DNA of 9,565 bases, from assembly GCA_964374095.1 (NCBI GenBank), contig CAYJXJ010000180.1, positions 1 to 9,565 on the forward strand, read 5' to 3'. Source of the stretch: CAYJXJ01 sp964374095 (lineage in GTDB: Bacteria; Elusimicrobiota; Elusimicrobia; UBA1565; UBA9628). Every line of letters starts with the position of its first letter. Position 1 is the first letter of the stretch. Below, in pieces: positions 1 to 6,325 of this stretch. The notes under the pieces were generated by a model, which saw nothing but the letters and a program-made list of their open reading frames with translations, had not been told where the DNA came from and did no database searches. The position numbers and the translations under genes were made by a program.

Positions 1-881
1 TCGCGGAATATCTTGAGGTACTCGTAGGGGACGTTCGCCCGCGAGTTGCAGGACCATCTCAACCCGAGCCGGCCGAGTCCCCGCGCGATGGCCGCGGCTC
101 GGGGCAGATCCGCCGTAAAAGTGTCGTCATCGAAAAAGAACTCTTTAACCTCTGGAAACATTTCCTTGGCGCGCGCCATCTCAGCCACCACGCTCTTGGC
201 GCTGCGGGTGCGGTAGACGTGGCCCCCGACGGTCTGCGGCCAGAGGCAGAAGGTGCAGCGGGCGGGGCATCCGCGGCCGGTGTAGAGCGAGAGGTAGGGG
301 TGCTGAAGATATCCTATGTAATACTTGGGGACGGTCAGGTCGCGCTTGTAGACATCCAGGACGCTGGGCAGGGCGTCCATATCACCGATCAACTCCCGGT
401 CCGGGTTGTGGAAGATCTCCGATCCTTGCCGGTAGCTGATTCCCCGCACCTCGGGCAGCGGCTTGCCTTGCGCGATTTCAAAGAGGGTGTAGTCAAATTC
501 TTCACGAGCCACAAAATCCAGCGCCCCGGAGGCCCGCAGGGATTCTTCCGGGAGGACCGCGACGTGGGCGCCCACCAGGCCGACCTTGATGCCGGGGTGG
601 AGCGATTTCAAGTGTTCGGCGACCTTCACGTCATTGTCAAAGGAGGGGGTGGAGGTGTGCATCACGCAGAGCTCGTATCCCGCGGCCTGGCGGGAGACTT
701 CGGCGAGGCCGGCGCCGTCGGCCGGGGCGTCGATGAGCCGGGAACCCGGGACCATGGCCGCGGGCTGGGCGAGCCAGGTCGGATACCAGAAGGAGCGGAT
801 CTCGCGCTTGGCCTGATAGCGCGAGCCGGCGCCTCCATCGAAGCCCTCGTAGGAGGGGGGATTGAGAAACAGAGTCTTCAT
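1..881 (-). CDS. hpnJ: Hopanoid biosynthesis radical SAM protein HpnJ (5' part, cut by window edge)
   Basis: The visible 293 residues begin MKTLFLNPPSYEGFDGGAGS, the characteristic HpnJ amino terminus. Residues 1 to about 140 form the B12-binding-like domain (GLVGAHVAVLPEESL stretch). The radical SAM 4Fe-4S motif is C205-x3-C209-x2-C212 inside YTGRGCPARCTFCLWPQT, and KEFFFDDDTF follows. Family members are about 470 residues, so roughly the carboxy-terminal 40% lies beyond the left edge. From established work on hopanoids, HpnJ takes part in modifying the bacteriohopanetetrol side chain (formation of the cyclitol ether), a membrane-lipid decoration. In-frame ATG codons also exist at 893 and 905. 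I chose 881 because it matches the family start, but the -10 at 904-909 would favour 893 if the mRNA is leaderless. The gene is divergent from the peptidase at 1040. Other hpn genes probably lie to the left, which is inference. Confidence 0.87.
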   Translation of the reverse strand, partial: MKTLFLNPPSYEGFDGGAGSRYQAKREIRSFWYPTWLAQPAAMVPGSRLIDAPADGAGLAEVSRQAAGYELCVMHTSTPSFDNDVKVAEHLKSLHPGIKVGLVGAHVAVLPEESLRASGALDFVAREEFDYTLFEIAQGKPLPEVRGISYRQGSEIFHNPDRELIGDMDALPSVLDVYKRDLTVPKYYIGYLQHPYLSLYTGRGCPARCTFCLWPQTVGGHVYRTRSAKSVVAEMARAKEMFPEVKEFFFDDDTFTADLPRAAAIARGLGRLGLRWSCNSRANVPYEYLKIFR

Positions 882-918
882 GAAATTTGCCATATTGTGA
901 TACATTTTACCAAATTTC
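882..918 (-). promoter_or_regulatory. hpnJ promoter: extended -10 inside an 8-bp inverted repeat
   Basis: Reading the minus strand, TGGTAAAAT at 912-904 is an extended -10 element. Its expected transcription start lies near 897, giving a leader of a few to about 16 bases depending on which ATG is used. No convincing -35 or Shine-Dalgarno sequence is visible. The -10 lies between perfect inverted arms GAAATTTG (882-889) and CAAATTTC (911-918), each built on the palindrome AAATTT, about 29 bp centre to centre. Binding by a dimeric regulator here is inference. Confidence 0.45.
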
Positions 919-977
919 CGGGCTTGGCGGACCAATCGGGCCTGTTCAGGGCTCCCCGTTCCGGGAGTTTTGCGCCG

Positions 978-997
978 CGCTTGGGGCGTCCCAAGCG
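978..997. repeat. Palindrome CTTGGGGCGTCCCAAG in the hpnJ/peptidase divergent region
   Basis: CGCTTGGG (978-985), loop GCGT, then CCCAAGCG (990-997) form a perfect 8-bp stem. There is no T-tract beside it and no gene converging on it, so it is not a terminator. Its core 16-mer (980-995) matches the palindrome at 7928-7943 at 13 of 16 positions, and including the two preceding bases CG at 15 of 18. It lies 33 bases upstream of the plus-strand -10 hexamer at 1028 and is best read as a candidate operator. Confidence 0.5.
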
Positions 998-1025
998 AGG
1001 GACCTGGCGGACATTCCGTCATTCT

Positions 1026-1033
1026 GTTAGACT
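1026..1033 (+). promoter_or_regulatory. Extended -10 (TGTTAGACT, from 1025) for the zinc peptidase gene
   Basis: The sequence TCTGTTAGACT contains a -10 hexamer TAGACT at 1028-1033 with an upstream TG. Only six bases separate it from the ATG at 1040, so a start of transcription at normal distance would fall on the start codon and yield a leaderless mRNA. No -35 box is obvious. The closely related element TGTTAGAAT precedes the carbonic anhydrase gene, and TAGACT precedes uvrA. Confidence 0.5.
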
Positions 1034-1039
1034 TATGGA

Positions 1040-1918
1040 ATGCGCCACCTCGCGGTCTGGCTGGCGGCACTGGCTGGCGCGGCCGGGACCGTCAGGTGGC
1101 AAGAGACCGTTTCGCCGCACTTCGTCGTCCGGCATGAGTCGCCCTGGACGCCCCCGGGATTCGTCCTGAATCTCGAGAAGATGCACAACCGCCTGCGCAT
1201 GGACCTCTCGATGTTCTCTCCCTGGATGGCCAAGGAGCGGCTTAACCTCTACCTCTACAAGACCCATGAGAGCTATGTCGCGGGCGAATTCGAGCCCCCG
1301 GCGTGGTCCAACGGCATCGCCTATTCCAGCCGCAAACTCGTCGCCGTCCACGATCAGAAGGACCGCAAGAAGCTCATGGAGGTCATCAGCCACGAGACCA
1401 CCCACCTCCTCTTCGAAGGGTATTGGACGGAGGCCGGCAAGCGGCCTCCGACCTGGCTCAACGAGGGATTGGCCATGATGGAGGAGTCGGCTCTTCAGAC
1501 GGATCCCGCCCGGTCGGACTGGTATCAGACCATGGCCTACTGGCCCACGGAGTCCATCATCCCCCTCAAGGAATTCATGGAGATCACTCCGACCAAGGAC
1601 CTGCAGTCGGGGTCGGACAAGCGCGTCGCGGCCTGGTATGTCGAGGCCTACTCGCTGGTCTACTACCTCTACCGCCAGCACTCGCGCCTCCAATTCAAGA
1701 ACTTCTGCGCCCAACTGCGCGACGGCCGCGAGTTGGAGGCGAGCTTCTGGACGGTCTACCGCTACCGATCCCTGGATGACCTCGAGAGGGGTTGGCGCAA
1801 GTGGCTGGCGGACCCCCTGCATCGCCGCCGGATCGAGAAGAGCGCCGGATCGGCCTCGGCCGCGGGGGTCAATCCCACCCTCATCGAGGGCAGCGGCTTC
1901 GAGTCGTTTCGGCGCTAG
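1040..1918 (+). CDS. Exported gluzincin-type zinc peptidase-like protein (peptidase MA superfamily)
   Basis: This 292-residue protein opens with a short signal peptide (MRHLAVWLAALAGAAG; Arg then a hydrophobic core), so it probably acts in the envelope or outside the cell. The zinc motif is H118-E119-x2-H122 in VISHETTHLLFE. A likely third ligand is E142 in WLNEGLAMMEES, about 20 residues later, the arrangement of M1-like gluzincins. The segment 197-215 (AAWYVEAYSLVYYLYRQ) is the helix usually seen after the active site in this superfamily, and a basic tail follows. All catalytic residues seem present, so activity is plausible, but no substrate can be inferred. It is divergent from hpnJ with 158 bp between them and is followed by the toxin-antitoxin cassette, which has its own promoter, so it is probably monocistronic. 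No terminator is visible after the stop. Translation is likely leaderless from 1040. Confidence 0.75.
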   Translation: MRHLAVWLAALAGAAGTVRWQETVSPHFVVRHESPWTPPGFVLNLEKMHNRLRMDLSMFSPWMAKERLNLYLYKTHESYVAGEFEPPAWSNGIAYSSRKLVAVHDQKDRKKLMEVISHETTHLLFEGYWTEAGKRPPTWLNEGLAMMEESALQTDPARSDWYQTMAYWPTESIIPLKEFMEITPTKDLQSGSDKRVAAWYVEAYSLVYYLYRQHSRLQFKNFCAQLRDGRELEASFWTVYRYRSLDDLERGWRKWLADPLHRRRIEKSAGSASAAGVNPTLIEGSGFESFRR

Positions 1919-1974
1919 GGTCTGCGCCCGTCGAATTCCGGCAACCGCGGCGCGGAAGTCGGCCTCAGGGGCGA

Positions 1975-2016
1975 TTATATATTATAAGTACTTGACATAT
2001 ATAGCAGTATCATACT
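1975..2016. promoter_or_regulatory. Small palindromes over the AbiE promoter, candidate antitoxin operators
   Basis: Three palindromes lie here: TTATA-TAT-TATAA (1975-1987), AAGTACTT (1986-1993, touching the -35) and AGTAT-C-ATACT (2006-2016, touching the -10). The last two share AGTA/TACT half-sites and their centres are about 21.5 bp apart, two helical turns, so dimers would sit on the same DNA face. AbiEi antitoxins of known systems repress their own operon by binding inverted repeats at the promoter. Assignment to this antitoxin is inference. Confidence 0.4.
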
Positions 2017-2021
2017 ATAAT
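1992..2021 (+). promoter_or_regulatory. Consensus sigma70-type promoter of the AbiE-type cassette
   Basis: TTGACA at 1992-1997 and TATAAT at 2016-2021 are both perfect consensus hexamers, separated by 18 bp. The predicted transcription start is near 2028-2029, leaving a leader of only about two or three bases before the ATG at 2031. There is no Shine-Dalgarno sequence. The promoter sits in an AT-rich island (about 1974-2023) in otherwise GC-rich DNA and is the only promoter in the window with both boxes perfect. Confidence 0.75.
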
Positions 2022-2030
2022 TGAACTGCC

Positions 2031-2798
2031 ATGGCCGCAACCCCCTTCGAGCTGCGGGAGTTCTTTCACCTGGCGCTTCTGCGCCACCTGGGCACGAGGC
2101 TCTCGGGGCGGTCCTATGCGGTCAAAGGCGGGATTTGCCTGCGTTTCTTTCATCGCTCCCCCCGCTTGTCGCACGACATGGACCTGGACATCGGAGCGGA
2201 TGTCCGCGTGGATACGCTTGAAAACGGCGTCGATTCGGTCCTCTCGGGGCGGGCCCTCCTGGCCTCGCTTACGCCCTCGGGAATCTCCCGCCTCGCGTCG
2301 ACCAAGCCCAAGCAGACCGCGGTGACCCAGCGGTGGAAGGTGAGTTTGGTCCTGGCGGGCGGAGAAAGCATTCCCACCAAGGTTGAGTTCAGCCGCCGCC
2401 GGGAGCGCCTCGTCTGCTCGACCGGCGTTCCCGATGCCGAACTGTTGCGCCGGCACATGACGGCGCCCTTCGCGGCCCGGTTTTATGACGCCGGATCCAT
2501 GGCCGCCCAGAAAATCGCCGCGCTGGCCTCCCCATCGCGCAACGCCCAGCGGGATTTTTTCGATCTCCATCATCTGCTGATCAGGATCGGCGTGAAGCCG
2601 GGGGAGTTGGCGCACCTCGTCCCTCCGGGGGCGGTCGAAGCGGCCGGCGAAAAGGCCGGCGGTTTTACATTCAAGGATTTCAAGCAGCAAGTCTTGCCGT
2701 ACCTCTCGGGTGAACTCATCGAACTCTATCGCGACCCCAAGGGGTACGAACAGCAGAAGGCGGAGGTGGAAGGAGCGCTGTTGGAAATGCTGCGATGA
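2031..2798 (+). CDS. AbiEii-type nucleotidyltransferase toxin (type IV toxin-antitoxin)
   Basis: This 255-residue protein has the nucleotidyltransferase-fold signature of AbiEii/AbiGii toxins: K32-G33-G34 in VKGGICLRFF, then RLSHDMDLDI with the metal-binding pair D49 and D51 (D53 follows). A carboxylate-bearing strand TKVEFSRR (E119) comes next, followed by the family segment MAAQKIAAL (K161) and RDFFDLHHLL (R174, D178). Enzymes of this family bind nucleotides, and characterised relatives transfer nucleotides to tRNA ends, blocking translation; whether this one does is untested. All expected catalytic motifs are present, so it is probably active. Its stop overlaps the start of the next gene by 4 bp (ATGA), implying translational coupling. 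The order is toxin then antitoxin, the reverse of the classical abiEi-abiEii operon. Likely roles are phage defence or stabilisation. I chose the start at 2031 because the promoter ends only nine bases before it. Confidence 0.82.
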   Translation: MAATPFELREFFHLALLRHLGTRLSGRSYAVKGGICLRFFHRSPRLSHDMDLDIGADVRVDTLENGVDSVLSGRALLASLTPSGISRLASTKPKQTAVTQRWKVSLVLAGGESIPTKVEFSRRRERLVCSTGVPDAELLRRHMTAPFAARFYDAGSMAAQKIAALASPSRNAQRDFFDLHHLLIRIGVKPGELAHLVPPGAVEAAGEKAGGFTFKDFKQQVLPYLSGELIELYRDPKGYEQQKAEVEGALLEMLR

Positions 2799-3403
2799 GC
2801 TCTACCGAGATCATCCGGCTCATCCGAAAGCACGGACTCCGGATTTTCACGACCGCCGACTTGCTGGCCCTGACCGGCCTGGCGCCCGACGCGGCGACTC
2901 ACGCGCTCGGGCGGCTGGCGGCGCAGGAATTGCTTGTGAAATTGCGGCGAGGCGTTTGGGCCAGCCGGGTCGGCCCCGACATCAATCCCTACGAGGCGGT
3001 TCCATACCTGCGCGCGCCATGGCCGGCCTACGTGTCTCTCTACAGCGCGCTGGCGGATTACGGCGTCGTCGCCGAGGTTCCTCACGTCATTTATGGCGTC
3101 ACCTGCGCCCCTCCCAAACGCTATGCAACTCCCCTCGGCGAATTCCGCATCCACCATCTGCCCGCACCTCTGTTCTGGGGCTATGAGATGCGTTCCTCCG
3201 GAAGCGGCGGCTATCCCATGGCGGAGAAGGAAAAGGCCTTCCTCGACCTCGCCTATCTGGCGCTCACGCCGCGCTGTCCCCTGGAGCTGCCGCACAAGCG
3301 GCGGCGCCGGTGGGATTTGGACGCAAGCAAGGTGCGGCGCTATGCGAAGCGCTTTCGATTCGGGCCCCTGACTTCGTGGCTGGAGGACGAGGGGATTTGC
3401 TGA
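2795..3403 (+). CDS. AbiEi-type antitoxin and transcriptional autoregulator
   Basis: This 202-residue protein fits the AbiEi family. Residues 1-60 form a winged helix-turn-helix (FTTADLLALTGL, then ATHALGRLAAQELLVKLRRGVW with the wing). The conserved core AYVSLYSALADYGVVAEVP (79-97) and HVIYGVT follow, then AEKEKAFLDLAYL (143-155), the equivalent of the family's PEKALLDLLYL helix. In characterised systems the amino-terminal domain binds operator DNA and the carboxy-terminal domain neutralises toxicity without forming a stable toxin complex (type IV). The start overlaps the toxin stop by 4 bp. The last 64 bases overlap the antisense 3' end of uvrA. The carboxy terminus is rich in Arg/Lys (HKRRRRWDLDASKVRRYAKR), which could reflect nucleic-acid contact. 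The partner assignment rests on adjacency plus family match. Confidence 0.8.
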   Translation: MSSTEIIRLIRKHGLRIFTTADLLALTGLAPDAATHALGRLAAQELLVKLRRGVWASRVGPDINPYEAVPYLRAPWPAYVSLYSALADYGVVAEVPHVIYGVTCAPPKRYATPLGEFRIHHLPAPLFWGYEMRSSGSGGYPMAEKEKAFLDLAYLALTPRCPLELPHKRRRRWDLDASKVRRYAKRFRFGPLTSWLEDEGIC

Positions 3404-6243
3404 GGCGGCGATGCGCCTGCCGCGGGGGCGAGGGCCGCGGCCAGAAACTTCCCGGTATGCGAGGTGGGGTGGCGCGCGACCTGCTCGGGAGTCCCGGCGC
3501 AGACCACCCGGCCGCCGCCGTCGCCGCCCTCGGGGCCGAGGTCGATCACCCAGTCGGAGGCGCGGATCACGTCGAGGTTGTGCTCGATGACCAGGACCGC
3601 GTTGCCGGCGTCGACCAGACGCAGCAACACCTCGAGGAGCTTGGCCACGTCGGCGAAGTGCAGGCCCGTGGTGGGCTCATCGAGAATGTAGAGGGTGCGG
3701 CCGGTCCCGCGGCGGCAGAGCTCGGTGGCGAGCTTGACGCGCTGGGCCTCGCCGCCGGAGAGGGTCGTGGCGCTTTGGCCCAAGCCCACGTAGCCCAGGC
3801 CCACGTCCCGCAGGGTGGTCAGTATCCGCCCGACCCCGGAGTGGGCGGAAAAAAACTCGAGCGACTTCTCGACGCTCATGGCCAGGACTTCGGCGATGCT
3901 CTTGCCCTTGTAGCGGACCGCGAGGGTTTCGTCGTTGAAGCGGGAACCCCGGCATTCGTCGCACTGGACATAGACGTCGGGCAGGAACTGCATGGAGATT
4001 TTCAAGGTCCCGTCTCCCTCGCAGTTCTCGCAGCGGCCGCCCTTGACGTTGAAGGAAAATCTCCCGGGTTTGTAGCCCCGGATCTTGGATTCGGGGAGCA
4101 TCGCGAAGAGTTCCCGGATGGGGCCCCAAAGTCCGGTGTAAGTGGCCGGGTTGGAGCGCGGGGTGCGGCCGATGGGGCTTTGGTCCACGACCACCACCTT
4201 GTCGATAAGCTCGACACCCTTCATGGCGCGGTGAAGCCCCGGAGTCTCCTTGGACCCGTGCAGCGTGGAAGCCAGGCTTTTGGTGATNNNNNNNNNNGAC
4301 TTTCCCGAGCCCGAGACGCCCGTGACGCACGACATGACGCCAAGAGGGATGTCCACGTCGATGTCCTTCAGATTGAATTGGCGGGCTCCCAGCACCCGCA
4401 GAAAGCCTTTAGGCTTTCGGCGGGTCCCCGTCGTTAAGGGTGTCCTGGAATCCCCGCGCAGATGTTTAGCCGTGAGCGATTCACGGTGCCTTAACAGCCC
4501 TGCCAGCGGCCCGGCATACATCACTTTCCCGCCGTGCGCCCCCGCCCCCGGCCCGAGGTCCACGATCCAATCCGCGGCTCGGATCGTCTCCTCATCGTGC
4601 TCGACGACGACCAAGGTGTTGCCGATGTCGCGCAGGCGCCGGAGAGTGGCCAAGAGGCGGGTGTTGTCGCGCGGGTGCAGTCCGATGGTCGGCTCATCGA
4701 GCACGTAAAGCACTCCGGTGAGCCCCGAGCCGATCTGAGTGGCGAGGTGGATGCGCTGTGCCTCGCCGCCGGCCAGGGTCTCGGAGGCCCGGTCCAGGGT
4801 CAGGTACTCCAGGCCGACGCTCGCGAGAAAATCCAGCCGCGAGCGAATCTCCTTGAGGATGGGCCGGGCGATGGCCCGCTCGGTCTCGCTCCAGGGGAGG
4901 TCCGAGAAAAACGCCTTCGCCTTCTCCACCGAGAGTCCGGTCAGGTCGAAGATGCTCCGTCCGCCGACCTTGACCGCCAGGGACTCGGGCTTGAGCCGCG
5001 CCCCCCGGCACGCCGGGCAGACCTTGCGGCGCATGAAGCGCTCCATGATCGCCATTTTGACGAAATCGGACTCGGATTCGCTGCGGCGGCGCTCCAGGTT
5101 GCGCACGACCCCCTCGAATTCCTGCTCATTTTTCGCCCAGGAGGGCTTGTAGGTGCCGCCACCGTAAAGCAGAATCTGCTTTTGCTTGGGCGGCAGGTCT
5201 TTCCACGGCGCGGCGGCGTCGATGCCGTGCTGGCGGCAGATTTGGTCCAGTATCTCGCCATAATACCCCGACCAGGACTTCTTCCAGCGGTTGGTGCGCG
5301 TGGTGACGGGGTCGGACCAGGCGGCGATGGCGCCCTCGGAGACTGAGAGGCCCGGGTCCGGGACCACCAGCGCGCCGTCCACCTCGGTCTTCAAGCCCAA
5401 GCCGTCGCACTCCGGGCAGGCCCCGTAGGGCGAGTTGAAGGAGAACAGCCGGGGCTCGAGCTCGGGGAGGCTCAAGCCGCATTCCGGGCAAGCGTGGTGC
5501 TCGCTGAGCAGGGCGGCGCCGGCCGAACCGGCGGCGGGCTCGGCCAGAACCAGCCCGCGGGATTCCTTCAGGGCGATGTCAACGGAGTCGGCCAGCCTGG
5601 TCTTCTCGGCCGGCGCGGCCTTGAGCTTGTCGACAAACAGGTCGATGTTGTTCTTCTGGTAGCGCGCCAGCGCCGGAATGCGGTCGAGGTCGCCGGTCTT
5701 GCCGTTGACGCGCACGGTTTGAAACCCGGAACGCTTGAGGCGCTTGAAGAGCTCCTCGTAGGTTCCTTGCCTGCCCCTCACCAGGGGGGCGTAGATGGAG
5801 ACGGGCTGACCCGCGAAGCGCCTGAGGAGCTCGCCCACGATGGCCTGGGCGCTTTGGGCCCGGATGCGGCGGCCGCACTGGGGGCAGTGGGGGTGTCCGG
5901 CCCGGGCGAAGAGCAGGCGCAGGTAGTCGTAGATTTCGGTCACGGTCGCGACGGTGGAACGCGGGTTGTGGGAAGGGTTGCGCTGTTCGATGGAGATGGC
6001 GGGGGAGAGCCCTTCGATCAAGTCCACGTCGGGCTTGTCCATCATCTCGAGGAATTGGCGGGCGTAGGCCGAGAGGCTCTCGACATAGCGCCGCTGGCCC
6101 TCGGCGTAGAGGGTGTCGAAAGCGAGCGAAGACTTGCCGGAGCCCGAGAGGCCCGTGATCACGATGAGCTTGCCGCGCGGCAGCTCGAGGCTGACGTTCT
6201 TGAGGTTGTGCTGTCGCGCGCCGACGATGCGGATCGTGTCCAT
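3340..6243 (-). CDS. uvrA: Excinuclease ABC subunit A, UvrA (interrupted by an assembly gap)
   Basis: UvrA is the damage-sensing dimeric ABC ATPase of nucleotide excision repair, working with UvrB and UvrC. About 967 residues are encoded. Walker A1 is GLSGSGKSS (31-39), the first zinc module has C252/C255 and C276/C279, and CPAC lies at 409-412. The first ABC signature is LAGGEAQRI (490-498, Ala in place of the usual Ser), followed by Walker B VLYVLDEPTIGLH. The second half has GVSGSGK, the second zinc module CENCEGDG...CDECRGSRF, signature LSGGEAQRV and Walker B TLYILDEPTTGLH. I chose the start at 6243 (MDTIRIVGARQHNLKN, the family start) over an in-frame ATG at 6315. Ten N at 4288-4297 fall immediately after the second Walker A lysine. 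The carboxy terminus runs about 29 residues past the usual end (SHTGKFLAAAL) and overlaps the antitoxin gene. Expression is likely monocistronic from its own -10. Confidence 0.95.
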   Translation of the reverse strand: MDTIRIVGARQHNLKNVSLELPRGKLIVITGLSGSGKSSLAFDTLYAEGQRRYVESLSAYARQFLEMMDKPDVDLIEGLSPAISIEQRNPSHNPRSTVATVTEIYDYLRLLFARAGHPHCPQCGRRIRAQSAQAIVGELLRRFAGQPVSIYAPLVRGRQGTYEELFKRLKRSGFQTVRVNGKTGDLDRIPALARYQKNNIDLFVDKLKAAPAEKTRLADSVDIALKESRGLVLAEPAAGSAGAALLSEHHACPECGLSLPELEPRLFSFNSPYGACPECDGLGLKTEVDGALVVPDPGLSVSEGAIAAWSDPVTTRTNRWKKSWSGYYGEILDQICRQHGIDAAAPWKDLPPKQKQILLYGGGTYKPSWAKNEQEFEGVVRNLERRRSESESDFVKMAIMERFMRRKVCPACRGARLKPESLAVKVGGRSIFDLTGLSVEKAKAFFSDLPWSETERAIARPILKEIRSRLDFLASVGLEYLTLDRASETLAGGEAQRIHLATQIGSGLTGVLYVLDEPTIGLHPRDNTRLLATLRRLRDIGNTLVVVEHDEETIRAADWIVDLGPGAGAHGGKVMYAGPLAGLLRHRESLTAKHLRGDSRTPLTTGTRRKPKGFLRVLGARQFNLKDIDVDIPLGVMSCVTGVSGSGKXXXXITKSLASTLHGSKETPGLHRAMKGVELIDKVVVVDQSPIGRTPRSNPATYTGLWGPIRELFAMLPESKIRGYKPGRFSFNVKGGRCENCEGDGTLKISMQFLPDVYVQCDECRGSRFNDETLAVRYKGKSIAEVLAMSVEKSLEFFSAHSGVGRILTTLRDVGLGYVGLGQSATTLSGGEAQRVKLATELCRRGTGRTLYILDEPTTGLHFADVAKLLEVLLRLVDAGNAVLVIEHNLDVIRASDWVIDLGPEGGDGGGRVVCAGTPEQVARHPTSHTGKFLAAALAPAAGASPPQQIPSSSSHEVRGPNRKRFA
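4288..4297. other. Assembly gap (10 N) inside uvrA
   Basis: Ten N replace the bases just after the GSGK lysine codon of the second Walker A motif. The frame is the same on both sides, but family comparison (GSGK-S-T-L-I/V) predicts about one codon fewer than ten N allow, so the true gap may be about 7 bases. Ten N looks like a placeholder length rather than a measured one. The flanks resume the expected UvrA sequence, so this is not a biological interruption. Confidence 0.9.
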
Positions 6244-6251
6244 CCCGGGGT

Positions 6252-6257
6252 AGTCTA
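6252..6257 (-). promoter_or_regulatory. Probable -10 element (TAGACT) for uvrA
   Basis: On the minus strand TAGACT lies eight bases upstream of the uvrA ATG at 6243, in the 82-bp spacer after nadB. It equals the hexamer in front of the peptidase gene. A start of transcription at the usual distance would leave zero or one base of leader. No -35, SOS box (CTG-N10-CAG type) or Shine-Dalgarno sequence is convincing in the spacer. Confidence 0.4.
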
Positions 6258-6325
6258 GCGAATTTCTTGATTCATGGGATGATGGAGTCCACCCTCCACC
6301 GCTGTGAGGAACCAATGACGCGGCG

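Noticed and set aside
952..970. Possible terminator: CTCCC loop GGGAG followed by TTTT on the plus strand
   Set aside because: The stem is only 5 bp and no plus-strand gene ends upstream of it, so there is nothing to terminate.
1019..1822. Long open frame antisense to the peptidase gene (267 codons)
   Set aside because: High GC content opens antisense frames. It lacks any recognisable motif and opposes a gene with an intact HExxH zinc site and signal peptide.
2766..2794. AAGGAG upstream of the antitoxin start as its ribosome binding site
   Set aside because: It lies about 19 bases before the ATG. Coupling through the ATGA overlap is a better explanation.
3310..4437. Long open frames antisense to uvrA (also 4534-5346 and 5494-6258)
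   Set aside because: These mirror a highly conserved UvrA sequence. Their Val/Gly/Ala/Asp-rich composition is typical of GC-rich shadows and no family is recognisable.
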